The position numbers and the translations under genes are program-made. A model generated the notes under the pieces. It was not told the origin of the DNA, did not search any database, and worked only from the letters and a program-made list of their open reading frames with translations. 64,000 bases of DNA from JAXHUE01 sp034189655 (GTDB lineage Bacteria > Chloroflexota > Dehalococcoidia > E44-bin15), in NCBI GenBank assembly GCA_034189655.1, contig JAXHUE010000004.1, positions 28,396 through 92,395 of the forward strand. The letters run 5' to 3'. This document shows positions 59,844 through 64,000 of this stretch, one piece after another; the stretch's first letter is position 1, and the number at the start of each line of letters is the position of its first letter.

Positions 59844-60206
59844 ATGTATGAGGTATCGGTAAGGGAGCACTTCGATGCCGCGCACTACTTGAGGGAGTAC
59901 CGGGGAAAGTGCGAGCGCCTCCACGGCCACCGCTACGAGGTGGTGGTGACGGTGCAGGTGCCCGAGCTCGACAGCTCCGGGCTGGCCTTCGACTTCGCCG
60001 AGCTCAAGCGCCACGTGAGGGAGGTGCTGGGGCAGTTCGACCACTCCTGCCTGAACGAGGTGCCGCCCTTCGACGGTATAAACCCCACTGCGGAGAACAT
60101 CGCCGTCACCGTCTGCCGGGGGCTCAGCGACAGGATTTCCGCGGCCACCATCTCCCAGGTGCAGGTGTGGGAGTCACCCGACACCTGGGTCACCTACAAG
60201 CCATAG
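59844..60206 (+). CDS. 6-pyruvoyl-tetrahydropterin synthase/QueD family protein
   Basis: A 120-residue COG0720 enzyme. Zinc ligands are the His in FDAAHYL and both His in RLHGHRYEV. The active-site segment is GKCERLHGH, so the catalytic Cys of QueD-type enzymes is followed directly by a Glu. Glu near this position is the feature of PTPS-III enzymes that replace FolB in folate synthesis. The C-terminal VQVWESPDTW carries the pterin-binding Glu. Being 43 bases behind folK, it may serve folate, queuosine or both. Confidence 0.85.
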   Translation: MYEVSVREHFDAAHYLREYRGKCERLHGHRYEVVVTVQVPELDSSGLAFDFAELKRHVREVLGQFDHSCLNEVPPFDGINPTAENIAVTVCRGLSDRISAATISQVQVWESPDTWVTYKP

Positions 60207-60235
60207 AGGGCCGTCTCGGCCGACGGGGTGGCCGA

Positions 60236-60469
60236 TTAAGCGCTCGTGGAGGGGTTGCCCTCCTCGGGGAGCTGTGGTGGTGGCTCGATCTCGGTTACCG
60301 CCATGGTCCACCCTATCCAGAAGGCGAGGGCGAGCACGCTCAAGAGGCCGATCAGTACCGGCACGGCGATGGCCCAGTAGCTTCGGGCGATTATCCCCCA
60401 TATGAAGGCCGCCCCCAACACGATGGTTGCCACGCAGATAACAACGCCAACCACTCGAGATTTCAGCAT
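60236..60469 (-). CDS. Small two-helix membrane protein
   Basis: A 77-residue protein with two hydrophobic helices (VVGVVICVATIVLGAAFIWG and AIAVPVLIGLLSVLALAFWI) and a Pro/Glu-rich tail. I do not recognise its family. It lies 21 bases behind the Trm112-like gene on the same strand and is probably expressed with it. Confidence 0.55.
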   Translation of the reverse strand: MLKSRVVGVVICVATIVLGAAFIWGIIARSYWAIAVPVLIGLLSVLALAFWIGWTMAVTEIEPPPQLPEEGNPSTSA

Positions 60470-60490
60470 CGCTCGATGGTACCTCCTGTT

Positions 60491-60673
60491 CTATGTGCGC
60501 AGGTCTGGGGGGAGCAGATTGGGTATGGTCTCCTCGATGGGATATGTTGCGGGACACCGCTCGCAGTGCAGGGAGCCCTTGACTATCTCCCTGGTGTTCT
60601 CCTCTTCGACGGTGAGGGTGAGGGGGCCCTTGCACAGCGGGCAGGCGAGGATATCCATGAGTTCCCGTTTCAT
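60491..60673 (-). CDS. Trm112/UPF0434-family zinc-ribbon protein
   Basis: About 60 residues from the ATG at 60673, which follows AGGAGGCACG. MKRELMDILACPLCKGPLTL holds the first CxxC, CERCPATYPIEETIPNLLP the second. This is the small Trm112-like/YcaR family, which in other organisms activates methyltransferases. The longer frame to 60727 would run into its promoter. Confidence 0.82.
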   Translation of the reverse strand: MKRELMDILACPLCKGPLTLTVEEENTREIVKGSLHCERCPATYPIEETIPNLLPPDLRT

Positions 60674-60726
60674 CGTGCCTCCTCGTGGGGGGTGCCGTGG
60701 GTGGGCACATCCCTCACGTGGATACA

Positions 60727-60755
60727 ATTCTACTGCAACGGGGGCGGGCCGTCAA
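60727..60755 (-). promoter_or_regulatory. Promoter for the Trm112-like gene
   Basis: Minus-strand TTGACG (60755-60750), a 17-bp spacer and TAGAAT (60732-60727). It is divergent from the promoter at 60797. Confidence 0.6.
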
Positions 60756-60796
60756 CCGGCGATGGGGTGGCAGAGGGCGGTGACGCCCTCCTTACC

Positions 60797-60825
60797 TTGA
60801 CACACGAGTGCTCTACCGATAGAAT
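60797..60825 (+). promoter_or_regulatory. Strong promoter for the nitronate monooxygenase-like gene
   Basis: TTGACA (60797-60802), a 17-bp spacer and TAGAAT (60820-60825): a near-consensus sigma-70 type site, the best in the window. The start would be near 60832, 25 bases ahead of the GTG. Confidence 0.7.
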
Positions 60826-60856
60826 GCGGTGAGACAGTGAGAGGAGGACTACTGGA

Positions 60857-61737
60857 GTGAAGAAGACCAGGATATGTGACCTCCTAGGGATCGAATACCC
60901 CATCATTCAGGGCGGGATGACCTGGATCGCCAACGCCGAGCTGGCGGCCGCGGTCTCGGCTGCGGGCGGCCTGGGCATCATCAGCCCCAATGCCGGCATG
61001 GCGCTCGAGGGCGACGTGCTGCAGTGCCTTCGGGAGCAGATAGCCACCGCCAGGGGCTTAACCGATAAGCCCTTCGGGGTGAACCTCTCGGTGCAACTCC
61101 CGGAGGTGAGGGAGCTCATAGACATCATCATCGAGGAGGGGATAAAGGTGGTGACCACCTCTGCTGGCAATCCCGCTACCTATACCCCCCTCCTGAAGGA
61201 GTACGGGATAAAGGTGCTCCACGTAGTGGCCTCGGTGCGCCATGCCAAGGGCGCGGAGCGGGCCGGCGTTGATGCCGTCATCGCCGAGGGCTACGAGGCC
61301 GGCGGTCACAACGGCTTTGACGAGCTGTCCACCATGGTGCTGGTGCCGCAGGTAGTGGATGCGGTGGGCGTCCCTGTCGTTGCCGCCGGGGGCATCGCCG
61401 ATGCCCGCGGCCTCGTTGCCGCGCTCGCGCTGGGGGCCGACGGGGTGCAGATGGGCACCAGCTTCGTTGCTACCACGGAGTGCATCGCTCACCCCGCCTT
61501 TAAGAAGGCCATCGTCGATGCCGCCGATACCGGGACGGTTATCACCGGCCGCACGCTGGGCCCGTCGCGAATCCTTAAGGGGGAGTTTGCCTCCAAGGTG
61601 CTGGAGATGGAGGCAAAGGGAGCGACGGCGGAGGAGCTCCTGGCCTTCATCGGCATCGCCCGCTCGCGGACTGGGGAGCTCGACGGCGACCTGGCCGAGG
61701 GCGAGGCGTACTGCGGGGCCGTTGCCGGCATGGTCAC
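60857..61737 (+). CDS. Nitronate monooxygenase/FabK-like FMN enzyme, 3' end lost in gap
   Basis: The first 293 residues of a 2-nitropropane dioxygenase/enoyl-ACP reductase II family TIM barrel. It begins with CDLLGIEYPIIQGGMTWIAN, has AAGGLGIISPNAG, IAEGYEAGGHNG and VVAAGGIADARGLVAALALG, the FMN phosphate loops, and GADGVQMGTSFVATTE. Family members are about 315-360 aa, so only a short C-terminal part is missing behind the N run. AGAGGAGG precedes the GTG. The actual substrate in an anaerobe is unclear, and FabK-like or other flavin roles are possible. Confidence 0.85.
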
Positions 61738-61837
61738 NNNNNNNNNNNNNNNNNNNNNNNNNNNNNNNNNNNNNNNNNNNNNNNNNNNNNNNNNNNNNNN
61801 NNNNNNNNNNNNNNNNNNNNNNNNNNNNNNNNNNNNN
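61738..61837. other. Assembly gap of exactly 100 N, real missing sequence
   Basis: Here the flanks are not duplicates. Both neighbouring genes lose their 3' ends in the gap, so an unknown length is missing. A sbcC-like gene, which normally follows sbcD, would fall in it. Confidence 0.85.
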
Positions 61838-63006
61838 GGGTCGATGGAGGGCCGATAGGACTCGATGTAGAGCTGGAGCGCCTCGAGGGGGGCCAGGCTC
61901 TCGACGGGGGCGAGGCCAAGCCGGGGGCGGTGCTCCCGCTGCACGTCGCGGCCGATGGCGGCGATGAAGTGGGCCTCTTTGAGCGCGCGGCGGAGCTCCC
62001 CCTCCTGGAGCATGCCGTCTAAGGCCTCAGGGACGGTGATTATGAGGCGGCAGATGGCATCGGGCACCAGGGCGGCGCGCCGCGCGATGGCGTCCAGCAC
62101 TGCCCTGGTGGGGTCGCTCTCGCCGCGGTCGATGGTTGCCTCTATGGTGACGAAGCGGCGCGCCGCAACCGGTACGAACCGGAAGTCGACATTCCCCTTT
62201 CCCTTGATGTCCACCACGCAGAACCCCTTCTCGTCCTCCTCCTCGCTGAAGTCGATGCGCTGGAGGCTGCCGCTGTAGACCACGGGCGGGCACGAGGAGA
62301 GCACCTGGTAGGTATGGACGTGGCCCAGGGCCACGTAGTCGAAGGCCGGGTTGGCGACGCTGCTGGGCAGCAGCACGTAGTCGTGGCCCATGGTCATGGA
62401 GCGCTCCGAGCCCACCCTGGCGTTGGCGACGAAGGCGTGGGCGGCGAGGACCGCGGGCTGGCTGCCGTCTAAGCCCTCGGCCTCAGCGGCGATGCGCTCG
62501 GTAAGGATGGCCTCCATTCTGCGGTGTATCTCGTCGATGGTGAGGCCCCTCGTGTCCTCGCGGGCCAGCAACCCGCTCCTCCGCGCCCAGGGCAAGGCCA
62601 CGATCTGGAGGGGGCCCTCCCTGGTCTCTACACGGTAAGTCCCCGCGGCGTTGGCCACGGTGACGTTCTCGACCTCCAGGGTGTGGAATATCTCCACTGC
62701 GGTGGCGCGGCCGAAGGCGTTGGGCAGGTCGTGGTTGCCGCTCAAGAGGAAGACCGGGATGCCCGCCGAGGCCAGCCGCCAGATTCGCCGGGCGAACTCC
62801 CGCTGATGGGTCTGGGAGGGGTCGCGGCTCTTGTAGGCGTCGCCGCAGAAGAGCACCAGGTCTGCCCGCTCCGCGATGGCGAAGTCCACCACCTCGTCGA
62901 AGGTGGCCAGGAAGTCGCCCAGGCGCGTGGAGAGGCCGGTATCGGGGTCGATGCGGCCGTAGTTCTCTACCCCCAGGTGCAGGTCGGCGAAGTGGATGAT
63001 CCTCAT
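61838..63006 (-). CDS. sbcD: SbcD/Mre11-type DNA repair exonuclease, 3' end lost in gap
   Basis: About 389 residues of a calcineurin-like nuclease. Metal-site motifs are in order: FADLHLG (DxH, residues 8-10), FCGDAYKSRDP (GD), LSGNHD, AAHAFV and LGHVHTYQV (GHxH). A cap domain begins near residue 280. It works with SbcC to open and process DNA ends and hairpins. The first 34 bases of the gene occur again at 63505-63538 beyond the hicBA genes. Confidence 0.88.
62973..63006. repeat. 34-bp direct repeat, copy 1 (start of sbcD)
   Basis: Matches 63505-63538 with one mismatch (33/34). It encodes MRIIHFADLHL on the minus strand. The two copies bracket the hicBA genes. Confidence 0.9.
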
Positions 63007-63019
63007 CGCCTATACAAGA

Positions 63020-63253
63020 TTACCTTCGATCGATAGCTCGCAAAAACTCATCCTCGTCGATTTCGAGCTGTTTCAGAATGTCGGAGAGCAGGTAAGGGCT
63101 GATGGATTTGGCGGGATGAATGGGAATCGGGGCGCGGCGACAATCCTGATGGTGAAATATTGCGTGGCCACCTTTTTGTCGCACCCTCTCGAGTCCCAGC
63201 GCCTGAAGTCCCCTGATAACCTCTCGAGCTTTAAGTGAGGGTAGCTTTGTCAT
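63020..63253 (-). CDS. hicA: HicA-family mRNA interferase toxin
   Basis: A 77-residue HicA toxin with the dsRBD-like fold signature. The N-terminal KLPSLKAREVIRGLQALG, catalytic His in QKGGHAIFHH and the IPIHPAKSISPYLLSDILKQ segment are typical. It cleaves mRNA when not bound by HicB. The ATG overlaps the hicB stop (ATGA). The gene is clearly more AT-rich than its surroundings, which suggests acquisition. Confidence 0.9.
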   Translation of the reverse strand: MTKLPSLKAREVIRGLQALGLERVRQKGGHAIFHHQDCRRAPIPIHPAKSISPYLLSDILKQLEIDEDEFLRAIDRR

Positions 63254-63462
63254 ACCGCAATAGTGACCTGGTTTGTACCAATTTCCTGTGGAATCTCCTC
63301 GCCGCGCTCCTTGCGGTATTCAAGGCAAAGCTCAAGCGCCTCTTTTATATTAGCCAGGCATTCTTCATAGGTCTCGCCCTGGGCGTGGGCTTCTGGAATC
63401 AGAGGGCAGCTAGCTATGTAGAATCCGTCAGGTGCTATCCTGATGACGACAGTGTATTCCAT
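63250..63462 (-). CDS. hicB: HicB-family antitoxin (short form)
   Basis: A 70-residue HicB with the partial RNase-H-like domain: YTVVIRIAPDGFYIASCPLI, then AHAQGETYEECLANIKEAL. It has no C-terminal DNA-binding domain, so it neutralises HicA directly and may not repress its own promoter. GGAGGTGAGGG (63463-63473) precedes the ATG. The gene order is antitoxin first, toxin second. Confidence 0.9.
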   Translation of the reverse strand: MEYTVVIRIAPDGFYIASCPLIPEAHAQGETYEECLANIKEALELCLEYRKERGEEIPQEIGTNQVTIAV

Positions 63463-63482
63463 CCCTCACCTCCACAAGCGTA

Positions 63483-63488
63483 ATTATA
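63483..63488 (-). promoter_or_regulatory. -10 element of the hicBA promoter
   Basis: A perfect TATAAT on the minus strand, 20 bases ahead of the hicB ATG, in an AT-rich patch. The -35 position falls in the 34-bp repeat (CACCTG), which is a poor match. Confidence 0.5.
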
Positions 63489-63504
63489 GCATAACTGTCC
63501 ATCT

Positions 63505-63538
63505 CCAGGTGCAGGTCGGCGAAGTGGATGATTCTCAT
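63505..63538. repeat. 34-bp direct repeat, copy 2 (orphan sbcD start)
   Basis: A second copy of the first codons of sbcD, upstream of hicBA on the minus strand. It opens a 36-codon frame (63431-63538) that begins with the SbcD N-terminus and then runs out of homology. It is a remnant, not a gene. Confidence 0.88.
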
Positions 63539-63550
63539 GTCAGTAGCCTA

Positions 63551-64000
63551 TCACCCGTGCCCGATAAAGCGCCGACTGCGCTCCATGCGCTGCTCCACCG
63601 TGACATCGGGGCCGTCGGGCCACTCCAGGAGCTGGAGCACCACGCCGAAGCCACTGCGCGGGCCCACCAGGACCTCCTTGCGCCCGTCGCCTTCGAGCAG
63701 CTTCACCGGGACGCGCACCCCCTGGGCCTCCAGGTGGGCGGCGAGCCCCGCCACGTCGTCCACCTCCAGGCCGATGTGCTGCACCCCCTCGCCGCGCTCC
63801 TCGATGAACCTGTGGACGAAGCTGGACTCATCGGTGGCCTGCATCAGCGAGATGATGTTCTCGCCGAGCTGGAAGGTGGCGACGACGTAGTGCTGGAGCG
63901 GGTTCTGTGCCTGGGCGAGGAAGGTGGCCCCGAAGAGCTGCTCCAGGGCCCGGCGCGACTGCTCCAAGTCCTTTACTGCGAATGCGATGTGGTCAACCCT
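63551..64000 (-). CDS. Methylmalonyl-CoA epimerase-like VOC/glyoxalase protein, 5' end outside window
   Basis: The frame is open to the window edge and reads VDHIAFAVKDLEQSRRALEQ before the TTG at 63967, so the gene starts beyond 64000. The vicinal-oxygen-chelate fold is clear: the first metal His in VDHIAFAV, QHYVVATFQLGENIISLMQ, and GVQHIGLEVDDVAGLAAHLE with the second His. Methylmalonyl-CoA epimerases have this exact layout (about 135-150 aa), and the rest of the window uses methylmalonyl-CoA. The C-terminal Glu region differs enough that a generic VOC enzyme cannot be excluded. Confidence 0.75.
   Translation of the reverse strand, partial: RVDHIAFAVKDLEQSRRALEQLFGATFLAQAQNPLQHYVVATFQLGENIISLMQATDESSFVHRFIEERGEGVQHIGLEVDDVAGLAAHLEAQGVRVPVKLLEGDGRKEVLVGPRSGFGVVLQLLEWPDGPDVTVEQRMERSRRFIGHG

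Noticed and set aside
1..64000. tRNA, rRNA, IS elements, phage genes
   Set aside because: No clear tRNA arms, rRNA segments, transposase or integrase sequences were recognised on either strand; without a scanner, a missed tRNA in a short spacer remains possible.

Overview
The window is high-GC DNA (about two-thirds G+C by eye) with tightly packed operons and frequent GTG and TTG starts. Its genes point to a strict anaerobe. I infer a Chloroflexota relative of the Dehalococcoidia. The reasons are a complex I without the NuoEFG dehydrogenase module, a LeuCD/isocitrate dehydrogenase/malate dehydrogenase/class I fumarase cluster, and abundant Hdr-type electron-transfer subunits. The assignment is inference, not proof. 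I saw no rRNA, tRNA, IS element or CRISPR array.

Layout. 1-5855 (+): an operon for a Na+-pumping biotin-dependent acyl-CoA decarboxylase (probably methylmalonyl-CoA decarboxylase). It ends in a crotonase-fold protein, a 97-aa protein and an unusual radical SAM-PDZ-DUF512-like protein. 5889-13679: ychF, a hairpin repeat array, holA, two metal-dependent hydrolases, an old-yellow-enzyme family reductase and a B12-binding radical SAM protein. 13842-24225 (+): an 11-subunit complex I operon with a NuoH-NuoI fusion and a Nudix gene between nuoM and nuoN. 24304-30783 (+): one transcription unit with its own promoter and terminator (ADP-forming acyl-CoA synthetase alpha-like protein, NAD kinase, ArgA-like acetyltransferase, Nudix, glycosyltransferase, methyltransferase, glycosyltransferase). 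30881-58294 (-): about 27 kb of co-directional genes. These are a citrate lyase beta-like enzyme, a two-gene transcarboxylase-like set with a 62-aa partner, an aconitase-like LeuCD pair, isocitrate and malate dehydrogenases, fumarase alpha, a large Hdr/MvhD/FdhB-like/fumarate reductase cluster, fumarase beta, a lipoprotein and a methyltransferase. 58433-64000: folP, folK and a PTPS-family gene, small proteins, a truncated nitronate monooxygenase, a truncated sbcD, a hicBA toxin-antitoxin pair and the start of a methylmalonyl-CoA epimerase-like gene.

How the genes fit together. Transcarboxylase, malate dehydrogenase, fumarase, fumarate reductase, epimerase and methylmalonyl-CoA decarboxylase are most of the methylmalonyl-CoA (Wood-Werkman) route between pyruvate and propionyl-CoA, usable for propionate formation or oxidation. 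The fumarate reductase has no visible membrane anchor and lies beside four HdrA-type flavin modules, two HdrBC pairs, MvhD and an FdhB/FrhB-like protein. One HdrA carries a GltD-type NAD(P)H domain inserted in its middle. The most interesting hypothesis here is a soluble flavin-based bifurcating or confurcating complex that couples succinate/fumarate to NAD(P)H and ferredoxin (or F420). The complex I without NuoEFG could use the reduced ferredoxin.

Assembly. There are three runs of exactly 100 N. Two (7033-7132 and 38673-38772) are flanked by identical 121-bp copies of the same sequence, so they are probably unmerged overlaps and not missing DNA. Both lie in hairpin repeat arrays. The third (61738-61837) is a real break that truncates two genes.
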